From Rhizobium sp. Root482 (GTDB taxonomy: Bacteria; Pseudomonadota; Alphaproteobacteria; Rhizobiales; Rhizobiaceae): a DNA stretch of 64,000 nucleotides. The notes beneath the pieces are model-generated. The model did not search any database. It saw nothing but the letters and a program-made list of their open reading frames with translations, and was not told the DNA's origin. Position numbers and translations under genes: made by a program. Location of the stretch: NCBI RefSeq assembly GCF_001426565.1, contig NZ_LMFA01000001.1, positions 271,287 through 335,286 on the forward strand, in the 5' to 3' direction. Shown piece after piece: positions 53,544 to 62,110 of the stretch. Numbering within the stretch: position 1 is the stretch's first letter; each line of letters opens with the position of its first letter.

Positions 53544-54566
53544 TTATGCTTTGAGCGCCGCCTGGAAGAACCGGACATAGCCGTCCTTCAATCCCGGCCT
53601 GATGCAATCGGTCAGGAGAATGCAGAGACTGACGATCTGATCGAGATCCTGTTCCTGCTCGATCAACTGGCAGAGATAAACAACCGTCTCATCAAAGATT
53701 TCCGGTTGTTCGCGCACCTGCCGCAGGAAGCCCGCAAGCGTGACCCGAGCGTTCATCATCAGCACCTCGCGGCGCTGCTGCGCATCAAGGGGAAGAGATG
53801 GACGCAGGCTGAAGATGTGCAGGTCGAGAAACATCAGCAGCGCTGAGAAATTCTCCGCCGCCTCCGGCAGCCCCGCCTGCAGGAACAGGCTCTTCTTCAT
53901 CGTGTCAAGCTGCCGCGCCTCCGCCCAGCGCCCCATGTCGTAGCGATAGAGCATGGAGGGATCGTGCAGCATCCGGCCGGCCGTAAACAGCGACAGGCAC
54001 ATGGCCCAGTCGCAATAGCCGCCATGTGTCGGATGCGCCGCATTGAAGAAGCTGATCAGCGGCAGGAACAGGCTGGTACGATATATGCTGTAATAAATGC
54101 TGTTATTGCCCTGCGCCTTGGCGCTGTATTCGGCCAGCCGGCCGGACGGCGACGGGGCGTCGATGGTGAAGGCCTCGCTGTGATGAACGCCGTCCTGCGC
54201 CGTCCATATTTCCGTCAGCGGCCTGACGCCGGCGACATCCGCTGGCAAGCCGGCAAGATCGATCGGCACGGCGCCATCGACGAGGTGAAGCTCGTCGTCA
54301 TCCCCCATCGGCAGGACGAAGGGCGTATCGACCCGCGAGAGCGTGCTCATCCAGTTGCCCATGGCATCGCTGGCAGTTGACGAGATATGGGTGAGACTGG
54401 GCGATGACAGGCCTTCCAGGAAGGCTCGCTTTAAGGGATCGGCGGAATTGTCGGAGATGATCAGCCGGGCGCCCGTCCCTTGCGCATAGGCAAGCGCGCT
54501 TTCGATCGCCCCGCGTGAGCCGGCGAGATCGCGGTTGCTGGGCATGCAGATAGAGAGAAGTGGCAT
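53544..54566 (-). CDS. Glycosyltransferase-like protein (GT-A, family 2-like)
   Basis: A 340-residue protein with a GT-A-type N-terminal half: PLLSICMPSNRD strand, LIISDNSADP (nucleotide-binding Asp, about 36-45), and MGDDDEL (DXD metal/nucleotide motif, about 86-92). The middle contains GGYCDWAMCLSLFTAGR. The C-terminal third is helical and not of a recognised family. No signal peptide or membrane segment. Substrate and acceptor unknown. Alone between bmt and a hypothetical gene, so it gives no contextual hint; a surface polysaccharide role is only a guess. Confidence 0.65.
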   Translation of the reverse strand: MPLLSICMPSNRDLAGSRGAIESALAYAQGTGARLIISDNSADPLKRAFLEGLSSPSLTHISSTASDAMGNWMSTLSRVDTPFVLPMGDDDELHLVDGAVPIDLAGLPADVAGVRPLTEIWTAQDGVHHSEAFTIDAPSPSGRLAEYSAKAQGNNSIYYSIYRTSLFLPLISFFNAAHPTHGGYCDWAMCLSLFTAGRMLHDPSMLYRYDMGRWAEARQLDTMKKSLFLQAGLPEAAENFSALLMFLDLHIFSLRPSLPLDAQQRREVLMMNARVTLAGFLRQVREQPEIFDETVVYLCQLIEQEQDLDQIVSLCILLTDCIRPGLKDGYVRFFQAALKA

Positions 54567-54787
54567 TGTCCTGTCCCGCTGGCAGCGCCATTGTCGGCTT
54601 GGTCCCTAATCCGTTCGGCTTGCGCTTGTCGATACACTAAGACTCGGCATGCCTGCGCCGGGCTGGCGCAAAGTCCGGCGCAAATCCAGTTCTGCTCCAG
54701 CGCCACCCTCTAAAACGGCACCAAGGCCCGACGCTGGACGACGGCGAAGGCATGACAGGACGATTACGGCGATCGACGGGAGCATTC

Positions 54788-55135
54788 ATGAACGGAACCA
54801 CGGCCACCCTATCCATGCGCGAGAATATTGCCGCCACGCTTTCCGCGCTCGGCGACAGCGAAAAATCGCATCTCCAGCTTTTGATGGAGAATCCCGCGCA
54901 GGACGAAAACCTGATCGAAGCCCTGCGTCACCATATAGATCTCGCCTCGAACGCCAGGCTGCTGAACTCGCTGAAACTCGAACGGCTTGGCGAATGGCTG
55001 GGTGCGAACGCCCCCAACCGGTTGCAGATCCGCCTGATGGAAACGTCGAAGTCGAGCCAGCACGCCGCCTACCAGGCTTTCCGCGCCGGACTTGTCCGGT
55101 CGGGCGGACTGGAAAAGGCTTATCCGAAGGCGTGA
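54788..55135 (+). CDS. Hypothetical protein
   Basis: A 115-residue helical, soluble protein of no family that I recognise. Features: MRENIAATLSALGDSEKSHLQLL (amphipathic helices), a central KLERLGEWLGANAPNRL, and RSGGLEKAYPKA at the C-terminus. ATG 54788 is preferred to an upstream ATG at 54752 because CGGGAG lies seven bases before it. Divergent from the GT-like gene across a 221-base spacer and convergent with the VWA gene. Confidence 0.6.
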   Translation: MNGTTATLSMRENIAATLSALGDSEKSHLQLLMENPAQDENLIEALRHHIDLASNARLLNSLKLERLGEWLGANAPNRLQIRLMETSKSSQHAAYQAFRAGLVRSGGLEKAYPKA

Positions 55136-55200
55136 CACCTCGCCCTCGGAAGATGCGGTCGATATCCCTCCAGGCGAGAGGACTTTTTTCTGCCCCGCCG

Positions 55201-57216
55201 TCATTCCCCCGAAAGGCTTTTGGCGAGCCGCACGAGGTTCAGGAATTCGGCGCGATAGCCGTAGATATCCGTGCCCCGGGCGCCCGAGGCAAGATCGATG
55301 ATCGAACCGTAGGGATAGGCGGAGACGGCATCCGTGCCGCGCAGTTTCTGGCCGAAGGCCGCGACCGCCACGGAAAAGCGTACATCTTCGCCTGCTTTTT
55401 CCACGGACGGTACAAGATTGGCCTGGGTCACCGGCGTGGTGATGAGCGTGCTGGCATCGCCATCCGGCCGCTTGTAGCGGATCTTCAGGAAGGCCAATTC
55501 GCCCGATGAAGCCTGAGGATCGGCCTGGCCGGCGGGCTTCGTGCCATAACGCAGGTCGTCGTTGAGCGTCGCCGGACTTCCCGTCGGGGTGATCTCGTAG
55601 ATGGCCGTGACCCGGTGGCCGGAACCGATATCGCCGGCATCGACCCTGTCATTGTTGAAATCCTCACGCTTCAGCGCCCGCGTCTCATAGCCGATCAGCC
55701 GGTATTCGGCGATCTCACCCGGATTGAACTCCACCTGGAATTTTACATCGCTCGCAATCGGAAACAGCGACGAACCCGCCTCCTCGACCAGGACCTTCCT
55801 CGCCTCCGACAGCGTGTCGATATAGGCCGCCGTGCCATTGCCGTTCTGCGCAAGCGTCTGCATCAGCGCATCATTGTAATTGCCGCGCCCGAAACCGAGC
55901 ACCGACAGGAAAATGCCGCTTTTGCGCCTGGCCTCGATGTCCGCCTTCAGGTCTTCGTCGCTCGAGGGGCCGATATTGAAGTCGCCGTCGGTCGCCAGCA
56001 TGACGCGGTTGACCCCACCCTTGACGAAGGCGCGCTCGGCCAGTTGATAGGCCGCCTCAAGCCCTTGGGCACCCGCCGTCGATCCGCCCGGCTGGAGCGT
56101 ATCAATCGCCGACAGGATTTTTGCCTTGTCGCGGATGGCCGTAGGCTCCAGCACCGTACCGGCATTGCCGGCATAAGTGACGATCGACACCGTATCCTCC
56201 GGCTGCAGCTTTTCGACCAGAAGCCGGAAGGCGCTTTTCAAGAGCGGCAGTTTGTCCGGCTCGTCCATCGAACCGGAGACATCGATGAGGAACACGAGAT
56301 TGGCGTGCGGCGCCTGGGCAGGCGTCAGGTCATAGCTCCTGATGCCCACATGCATCAGCCGCGTGTCCGGGTTCCACGGCGTCGGCAGAACGGTGACACT
56401 GGCCTTGAACGGCTCGGCCTCGCTGTCCGGCCCCGGCCAGTCATAGGGAAAATAATTGATCATCTCCTCGACGCGCACGCTGTCGCGATCCGGCATCCGC
56501 CCGGCCAGCAGCGATTTCCGCACGAAGGAATAGGAGGCGGTATCGACGTCGGCGGAGAAAGTGGACACCGGGTCGGTGGCGACGCTCCTGACGGGATTGG
56601 TCTCCACTTGAGCGAACCGACCGCGATTCTCTGCCTGATACGACAGGTCCGAATCCGGCCCCGGCGGTGGCATGATCTGCCCGACGGCGCCGCCGAAAGC
56701 CTCGGTCGTGACCGCGGAAGGCGACGGTGCGCGGAACTGCGTCCGGCGCGTGCTGGAGGCCGCTGCGTTCACTTCGGCCGCCTGTTCGCTGTCTGCTGCT
56801 CGTTCCTTTGCAAGTGCCGGGGTCTGTTTGTCGCCGGCGATGCTGTCTGCCACGGTATCGTTCTTCGGTTTAGCAGGTTCCGCTTTGGCCACCTGCTTCT
56901 CCACCGATGGATCCTTGGCTGCAATCTCGACCGGCAGTCCGCCACGCGTCAGTTCCAGCGTGAGAAAGCCGGCGGCGGGCACGACGATCAGCGTGGCAAG
57001 TGCCGAGCCTGCGAGAAATTTCCTGTTCATGACGGCGCTCCATAGCCTGTTGAGGATGGAGCTTCGACGCCGGTCGGCAGCCGTTCCTTGGGTTCGCCGC
57101 GAATTATCTTCGGCCTCGTCGAAAGCCGCCATCGCAGCGGAAAGGGCTTTCGCCCGCGCCTGCGGCGATGGCGGTGGTGCAGTCATCCGGCCAAGTTTGT
57201 TCAATTCGTCGTTCAT
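55201..57216 (-). CDS. Membrane-anchored von Willebrand factor A domain protein (YfbK-like)
   Basis: A 671-residue protein. A cytosolic N-terminal segment (about 1-60) is followed by a single membrane helix (about 65-85), a Ser/Ala/Glu-rich linker, then a Ca2+/Mg2+-type VWA domain (about 290-480) with the MIDAS motif LIDVSGSMD and the downstream threonine/aspartate loops (MLATDGDFN). The C-terminal part is a DUF3520-type module typical of the YfbK family. The start overlaps the ECF sigma gene stop by one base, so it may act as its regulator or partner; the N-terminal cytosolic region could be an anti-sigma-like element, which is inferred. Substrate unknown. Confidence 0.88.
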   Translation of the reverse strand: MNDELNKLGRMTAPPPSPQARAKALSAAMAAFDEAEDNSRRTQGTAADRRRSSILNRLWSAVMNRKFLAGSALATLIVVPAAGFLTLELTRGGLPVEIAAKDPSVEKQVAKAEPAKPKNDTVADSIAGDKQTPALAKERAADSEQAAEVNAAASSTRRTQFRAPSPSAVTTEAFGGAVGQIMPPPGPDSDLSYQAENRGRFAQVETNPVRSVATDPVSTFSADVDTASYSFVRKSLLAGRMPDRDSVRVEEMINYFPYDWPGPDSEAEPFKASVTVLPTPWNPDTRLMHVGIRSYDLTPAQAPHANLVFLIDVSGSMDEPDKLPLLKSAFRLLVEKLQPEDTVSIVTYAGNAGTVLEPTAIRDKAKILSAIDTLQPGGSTAGAQGLEAAYQLAERAFVKGGVNRVMLATDGDFNIGPSSDEDLKADIEARRKSGIFLSVLGFGRGNYNDALMQTLAQNGNGTAAYIDTLSEARKVLVEEAGSSLFPIASDVKFQVEFNPGEIAEYRLIGYETRALKREDFNNDRVDAGDIGSGHRVTAIYEITPTGSPATLNDDLRYGTKPAGQADPQASSGELAFLKIRYKRPDGDASTLITTPVTQANLVPSVEKAGEDVRFSVAVAAFGQKLRGTDAVSAYPYGSIIDLASGARGTDIYGYRAEFLNLVRLAKSLSGE

Positions 57217-57761
57217 CACACCATCTCCCTGCCGAGCAGGATCTTCAGGCGCTTGCGCGCCTCGTGCACATGCCAGGATATCGTCGCCTCCGCGCATCCA
57301 AGCACATCGGCCGCCGCCGCATGGCTTAATCCCTCGCCATAGACGAGCAGGACGGCATCGGACTGTTTTTCCGGAAGCTGCCGGACCGCTTCCCACAAAG
57401 CCTCGATCTGGCCCTGATCGTCATGGACGACGGCGCTGGTGGGATCGGTGAGAAAGCGCGCGACCTGCCGGCGCTCCCGCGACTGGCGCCTTTGCTGATC
57501 GCGCACTGCGTTCAGCGTCAACGTATAGAGCCAGGTACGAAAGCGGCTCGCGCCGCGAAAGGCCCGGATGGCACCACCGAGCCTGGCGCACACGGTCTGG
57601 GCGATATCCTCCGCGTCATCGACATTGCCGGACCAGCGCCAGGCGACGGAATGGACGAAATCATAATGCCGTTCGACAAGCAGGCCGAAGGCATCCCGAT
57701 CGCCCTGCCGCGCCCTTTCGATCAAATCCTCGTCCAATATATCCGCCCGGTCCGTTGCCAA
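57216..57761 (-). CDS. ECF-family RNA polymerase sigma factor
   Basis: A 181-residue group 4 sigma factor with only regions sigma2 and sigma4. Sigma2 (about 25-90) shows FVHSVAWRWSGNVDDAEDIAQTVCARL; sigma4 (about 120-170) has LSHAAAADVLGCAEATISWHVHEARKRLK helix-turn-helix. It directs transcription of an extracytoplasmic stress regulon of unknown content. The start TTG at 57761 lacks a clear ribosome site; an alternative start slightly downstream is possible. Translation is coupled to the VWA gene (TGATG overlap). Confidence 0.92.
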   Translation of the reverse strand: MATDRADILDEDLIERARQGDRDAFGLLVERHYDFVHSVAWRWSGNVDDAEDIAQTVCARLGGAIRAFRGASRFRTWLYTLTLNAVRDQQRRQSRERRQVARFLTDPTSAVVHDDQGQIEALWEAVRQLPEKQSDAVLLVYGEGLSHAAAADVLGCAEATISWHVHEARKRLKILLGREMV

Positions 57762-57810
57762 CTGCTGTTCTGACGTCCGCCGTTGTCCGATCCTTGGGTG
57801 CGGATATCGA

Positions 57811-58566
57811 TTATTTTCCGGAGCCGGGAATTTTTCGCGTCACGGCGATGATCGGCCCCATCGGATGGGCGCCATCGTAGCGGTTCAACGAGGGCGCAAA
57901 CAGGCTCGAAATGGAGCCGTCGAGAAAGAGTGCGTTCGGGCAATCGAGCCGATCGGCAAACAGGGTGGCGAAATCGTGGAAGCGCACCGGTTCGAGCGAA
58001 ATCGCAAAGACCGCCATGCCGTCGCGCGCCACGCCGACGCCGTTGCGGATCTGCAGGCTGTCGCTGTGCGGCAGGAAGGCGGGATGCAGGGCGCCATCGA
58101 TCACCAGCATCGGGCCGGATTGCGTGGCGAAATCCGGCCTGATCGACGCTGCCGCATAGGCCTCGGTTTCCATCACCCCTGCCCGCTTGCCCTGAAGGAA
58201 GAAAACGCCGTTCGGCTTCAGATAGAAATTACCCCAGCTCTGGCCGCGCGCCAAAGGCTTGGCCTCGGTGCCCTCCGTCACCAGCAGGCCGACGGAGGTG
58301 AGATCGCTTTCATACATGCCGCCGTTCATGGCGAACTCGAGATATTCGCCCTCCTGCCGCAGATCACGCGCCAGGGCTTCGAAGCCGCCATGGGGAAGCC
58401 CGTCCCTACCCCGGTGATGAATGCGGATATCGCTAACGGCCGGATCATAGCTGCAGACGGCATACGGCTGCGCCAGATGCGTCACCGTGCGGCAGGCGGC
58501 GGCAGCGTCCCCACCAAAAACAACAGATGCGGCCATGACCACTCCAATGCCTGCATTGCGAACCAT
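57811..58566 (-). CDS. Secreted phosphodiester glycosidase-like protein (DUF2233/NAGPA)
   Basis: A 251-residue exported protein. A signal peptide (about 1-24, AAAC) precedes a NAGPA/DUF2233 domain with FAMNGGMYESD (about 79-89), QSWGNFYLKPNGVFFL, and the C-terminal LFLDGSISSLFAP, which match the catalytic-loop pattern of phosphodiester alpha-GlcNAcases. Substrate in bacteria is not established; cell envelope or exopolysaccharide turnover is plausible. Alone, 49 bases upstream of the ECF sigma gene on the same strand. Confidence 0.85.
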   Translation of the reverse strand: MVRNAGIGVVMAASVVFGGDAAAACRTVTHLAQPYAVCSYDPAVSDIRIHHRGRDGLPHGGFEALARDLRQEGEYLEFAMNGGMYESDLTSVGLLVTEGTEAKPLARGQSWGNFYLKPNGVFFLQGKRAGVMETEAYAAASIRPDFATQSGPMLVIDGALHPAFLPHSDSLQIRNGVGVARDGMAVFAISLEPVRFHDFATLFADRLDCPNALFLDGSISSLFAPSLNRYDGAHPMGPIIAVTRKIPGSGK

Positions 58567-58628
58567 GCCCGCTCCCTTTGATAACGCCGAACCTGCCCGC
58601 CGACAGCAGCAAAATCGGGGCAGAACAC

Positions 58629-59330
58629 CTAGATATCAAGCGCGGCCATGTGAAAACGCAATTGTTCGTCGGGATATCGATATCCGGCCCCGAACGGGCA
58701 GGCATTGCGGGACGCGCATCCGGCGTTCATGCAGCCGGCCTGTCCCTGCTGTGTCTTCAGATGATTTCGGCAGGCCGCCACGCCAAATCCCGAGAGAAAT
58801 ATCGCATTCGCCGGACAGGCCGAAAGGCAGGGTTTGTCGGTGCAGCGGGCGCAGGGATGATCTTTCGCTGCAACCGCCCCCGAGGGCAGCACATGATCGA
58901 AGCCCAGCGCGCCGCGATATCCGTGCCACAGTCCATAATCCGGATGGATGAGGATGCCGAGCGGCGAGGCCCGCAGGCCTTCCGCGCGCATCGCCCATTG
59001 CTGGAATGGCTGAAAGGGCGGATCGGATGGAAAATACGCCGTTGCACCCAATATTTGTGCCACGGGCTCGATCACCGCCTTGGACCAGCAATCGAGCGGA
59101 TTGTCCACGCCCTGGCCAACATCGGCCCGCCAGCGCGCGAAGGCCGGCCAGAGGGAGCCACCAACATTGCCGATCAGGACCACGCTTCTGGCTGGCCGGC
59201 CGTTTTTCAATGACGGTGCCGCTTCGCCCTCCGAAAAAACGACAATGCCGCGCAAAAAAACTCCGTGCGGCGCAAGCACCGCACGGAGTGTGTTCAAGAC
59301 ATCATCGGGCGATGCCACGGGACCGGTCAT
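58629..59330 (-). CDS. 4Fe-4S ferredoxin-type protein with QueG-like cysteine pattern
   Basis: A 233-residue soluble protein. The N-terminal half (about 1-150) has LAPHGVFLRGIVVF and SVVLIGNVGGSLWPAF, typical of a rhizobial family. The C-terminal half has one ferredoxin-type cluster, CARCTDKPCLSACPANAI (about 163-181), and more Cys (CMNAGCASRNACPFG, about 200-214) that could hold a second 4Fe-4S cluster. This double pattern resembles the ferredoxin domain of epoxyqueuosine reductase and reductive dehalogenases, which work with cobalamin. Next to mttB, it may reduce the corrinoid; that is inferred. An intrinsic-terminator-shaped hairpin lies within its first 25 codons. Confidence 0.8.
   Translation of the reverse strand: MTGPVASPDDVLNTLRAVLAPHGVFLRGIVVFSEGEAAPSLKNGRPARSVVLIGNVGGSLWPAFARWRADVGQGVDNPLDCWSKAVIEPVAQILGATAYFPSDPPFQPFQQWAMRAEGLRASPLGILIHPDYGLWHGYRGALGFDHVLPSGAVAAKDHPCARCTDKPCLSACPANAIFLSGFGVAACRNHLKTQQGQAGCMNAGCASRNACPFGAGYRYPDEQLRFHMAALDI
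59254..59289 (-). terminator. Intrinsic-terminator-shaped hairpin inside the ferredoxin coding region
   Basis: ACTCCGTGCGG (59260-59270) pairs perfectly with CCGCACGGAGT (59279-59289), with an 8-base loop, and on the minus strand is followed by seven U residues (59260-59254). It lies 42-77 bases into the ferredoxin gene. Despite being coding, its form is that of a strong rho-independent terminator. Confidence 0.75.
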
Positions 59331-59437
59331 TTCGGTTTCGGTCCATGCCTGTCATAATGTGGGCGCCAGACTTCTTTCTGGATGAAATCTGCTACCTGCG
59401 CCGCTCCGCCTTGCTCCCTGGCTTGTTCGGGCTCTCT

Positions 59438-61009
59438 TCAAGTGAAGGCGTCGGGCATCGAATCCTTCTTCTTTGCAATGTAGTCAAGGAGCGCGGCATC
59501 GATCGCCGGGTCGAGCGGAGGATTTTCATAGTGCTCCAGCCAGCTGCGGGCCAGTGCATTGGCGCGCTGTTCCACCCGCTTCTCGCCCTCGATTTCCCAT
59601 TGTTCGAAGGAATTGTTGTCGGCCAGCGCCGAACGGTAGAAGGCCGTCTGGAAATTGGCCTGGGTATGGGCGCAGCCGAGATAATGGCTGCCGGGACCGA
59701 CTTCGCGGATGGCGTCGAGCGCCTGAGCGTTTTCCGAGAGATCTATGCCTTCGGCCATCTTCTGCATCATGCCGAGCTGGTCCTGGTCGATCATGAACTT
59801 CTCGTAGGAACTGACGAGACCGCCTTCCAGCCAGCCGGCTGCGTGAAGCACGAAATTGGTGCCGGCAAGCAGCGTCATGTTGATCGTGTTGGCCGATTCG
59901 TGTGCTGCCTGGGCATCGGGAACCTTGGAACCGCAGAGCGAACCGCCGGTTCGGAACGGCAGGCCGAGACGCCGCGCGAGCTGGGCCGCGCCATAGGAAA
60001 CCAGCGACGGCTCCGGCGTTCCAAAGGTCGGCGCGCCCGACTGCATGGAAATCGAGGCCGCAAACGTGCCGAACAGCACCGGCGCGCCCTTACGGATCAA
60101 CTGGGTGAAGGCGGCGCCGGCCAGCACTTCGGCCAGGATCTGCGTCAAGGTTCCCGTCACCGTCACCGGGCTCATGGCACCGGAAAGAATGAAGGGCGAC
60201 ACGACGCAGGCCTGGTTGTGACGGGCATAGACTTTTAGCGCACCCACCATGGTTTCATCGAAAACCATCGGCGAATTGGCGTTGATCAGGTTCAGCGTGA
60301 CACAATTGTTCTCGACGAAGTCGTCGCCAAAGACGAGCTTGGCCATGGCGATCGTGTCTTCTGCCCGTTCCGGCGCCGTGACCGAGCCCATGAACGGCTT
60401 GTCGGAATATTTGATATGGCTGTAGACCATGTCGAGATGGCGCTTGTTGACCGGAATATCGACCGGCTCGCAGACCGTGCCGCCGGAAGAATGAATCGAC
60501 GGCGCCATATAGGCGAGCTTCACGAAATTGCGGAAATCCTCGATCGTCGCATAGCGGCGCACGCCCTCGAGATCGCGTACGAAGGGAGGGCCGTAGACCG
60601 GCGCGAAGACCGTCGCCTTGCCGCCGATCTGAACATTGCGCTCCGGATTGCGCGCATGCCAGGTGAAACTGGACGGCGCCGTCTTCAGGAGTTCGCGACA
60701 CAGGCCCTTGGGGAAATGCACCCGCTCGCCCCGAACGTCCGCGCCGGCTTCCTTCCACAGAGCCAACGCCTCGGCGTCGTCGCGGAACTCGATGCCGATC
60801 TCTTCGAGGATCAGGTCGGCATTGGCCTCGATCAGGCTCAGGCCTTCCTCGTCGAGGACTTCGTATTCGCGAATCTTGCGGGTGATGTAGGGAAGCGAAG
60901 GACCGGCGCCGCCACCGGTGCGGGACGCGCGTCTGGCGGCGGCCCCCCGGCTCTCTCCGCGCGAGCGGCGCGCGCCGCTTTCTTCCTTCTGTTCCGTCAG
61001 TTCAGTCAT
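59438..61009 (-). CDS. Trimethylamine/betaine methyltransferase family protein (MttB), non-pyrrolysine
   Basis: A 523-residue MttB-superfamily protein. It transfers a methyl group from a quaternary or tertiary amine to a corrinoid protein. No amber codon interrupts the gene, so it is of the non-pyrrolysine (glycine betaine MtgB-like) branch. The TIM barrel shows AGAAFTQLIRKGAPVLFGTF, LGLPFRTGG and GTNFVLHAAGWLEGGL. N-terminal residues 2-40 are low-complexity, rich in Arg, Ser, Gly and Glu, an odd extension. Start ATG 61009 has GAGGATT upstream. Divergent from the corrinoid protein gene. Confidence 0.9.
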   Translation of the reverse strand: MTELTEQKEESGARRSRGESRGAAARRASRTGGGAGPSLPYITRKIREYEVLDEEGLSLIEANADLILEEIGIEFRDDAEALALWKEAGADVRGERVHFPKGLCRELLKTAPSSFTWHARNPERNVQIGGKATVFAPVYGPPFVRDLEGVRRYATIEDFRNFVKLAYMAPSIHSSGGTVCEPVDIPVNKRHLDMVYSHIKYSDKPFMGSVTAPERAEDTIAMAKLVFGDDFVENNCVTLNLINANSPMVFDETMVGALKVYARHNQACVVSPFILSGAMSPVTVTGTLTQILAEVLAGAAFTQLIRKGAPVLFGTFAASISMQSGAPTFGTPEPSLVSYGAAQLARRLGLPFRTGGSLCGSKVPDAQAAHESANTINMTLLAGTNFVLHAAGWLEGGLVSSYEKFMIDQDQLGMMQKMAEGIDLSENAQALDAIREVGPGSHYLGCAHTQANFQTAFYRSALADNNSFEQWEIEGEKRVEQRANALARSWLEHYENPPLDPAIDAALLDYIAKKKDSMPDAFT

Positions 61010-61391
61010 GTCAAATCCTCTCCAACGCATCGTCTGCGCCTGTAATCGAGCCTATGCTACCAAGCCGTGGCATCGGAACGCTTCTCAATGCGCCAACAGG
61101 TGGCGCAACTCGAACACGATGACGCGCCCGCCGGCTGCCGTCCCGACAGTCGGCGGCAACTGGCGGGACCGCTCGTTTCTCTTGCGATATCATGTTTTTT
61201 ATCGGCTTTGGCAGATGAAATATTGTTTTCATCAGCCGTCTCCGGCTAGGAGCGGATATCGCCACGCCGCCGTCGTTTTTCATCGCCTGCGACGTCGCTT
61301 TCGAAAAGAGCTTTTGGCTGCAACAAAGCTAAGTATAGTGCGTCCGTCCGGGAGATTGCCCCGGCAGCGCCTGGAACCGAGGAAACCCATC
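61010..61391. promoter_or_regulatory. Divergent control region of mttB and the corrinoid protein gene
   Basis: A 382-base gene-free spacer between the two divergent components of the methyl-transfer system. It contains a 19-base palindrome TGCGCCA-ACAGG-TGGCGCA (61089-61107) on the mttB side, with perfect 7-base arms, a good operator candidate. AT-rich material from 61180 to 61220 and 61310 to 61340 probably includes promoters. No B12 box on either strand. Confidence 0.6.
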
Positions 61392-62090
61392 ATGGCAGAC
61401 GACGAAATCATTCTCGAGGATCTTTCCGACGAAGAACTCGTGCAGCAGATGCACGATGACCTTTACGACGGCCTGAAAGAGGAAATCGAGGATGCGACCA
61501 AGATCCTTCTGGCGCGCGGCTGGGTCCCCTATGATGTCCTGACACAGGCCCTGGTCGAAGGCATGCGGATCGTCGGCGTCGATTTCCGCGACGGCATCCT
61601 GTTCGTTCCGGAAGTGCTGCTCTCGGCCAACGCCATGAAGGCCGGCATGTTCATCCTGCGGCCGCTTCTTGCCGCGACCGGTGCCCCCAAGCAGGGCAAG
61701 ATGGTGATCGGCACCGTCAAGGGCGATATCCACGACATCGGCAAGAACCTTGTGGGCATGATGATGGAGGGCGCCGGCTTCGACGTTATCGATCTCGGCA
61801 TCAACAATCCGGTCGAAAACTATCTCGATGCCATCGAGCGCGAAAAACCCGACATTCTCGGCATGTCCGCCCTTTTGACCACGACCATGCCTTACATGAA
61901 GGTCGTGATCGACACGATGAAGGAAAAGGGCATGCGCGACGATTACGTCGTTCTGGTCGGCGGCGCGCCGCTCAACGAGGAATTCGGCAAGGCCGTCGGC
62001 GCCGACGCCTATTGCCGCGATGCCGCGGTCGCGGTCGAAACCGCCAAGGACTTCATGAAGCGCAAGCACAATCAGATGTCCGGCGCCTGA
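61392..62090 (+). CDS. Corrinoid (B12-binding) methyl-carrier protein
   Basis: A 232-residue member of the MtbC/MttC family. The N-terminal helical cap domain (about 1-85) precedes the cobalamin-binding Rossmann-like domain (about 90-225) with the base-off His motif GDIHDIGKNLV (about 113-123), SALLTTTMPYM (about 160-170) and the later GGAPLNEEF motif. It accepts the methyl group from the divergently encoded MttB homologue and passes it on, probably to tetrahydrofolate. The start at 61392 has GAGGA upstream and follows homologous sequence; a longer frame from 60918 is not credible. Confidence 0.94.
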   Translation: MADDEIILEDLSDEELVQQMHDDLYDGLKEEIEDATKILLARGWVPYDVLTQALVEGMRIVGVDFRDGILFVPEVLLSANAMKAGMFILRPLLAATGAPKQGKMVIGTVKGDIHDIGKNLVGMMMEGAGFDVIDLGINNPVENYLDAIEREKPDILGMSALLTTTMPYMKVVIDTMKEKGMRDDYVVLVGGAPLNEEFGKAVGADAYCRDAAVAVETAKDFMKRKHNQMSGA

Positions 62091-62110
62091 CCGGACTGAC
62101 CAAACAACGC

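Noticed and set aside
59438-61009. Pyrrolysine-containing methyltransferase
   Set aside because: The MttB homologue has no internal amber codon and no pyl genes are in the window.
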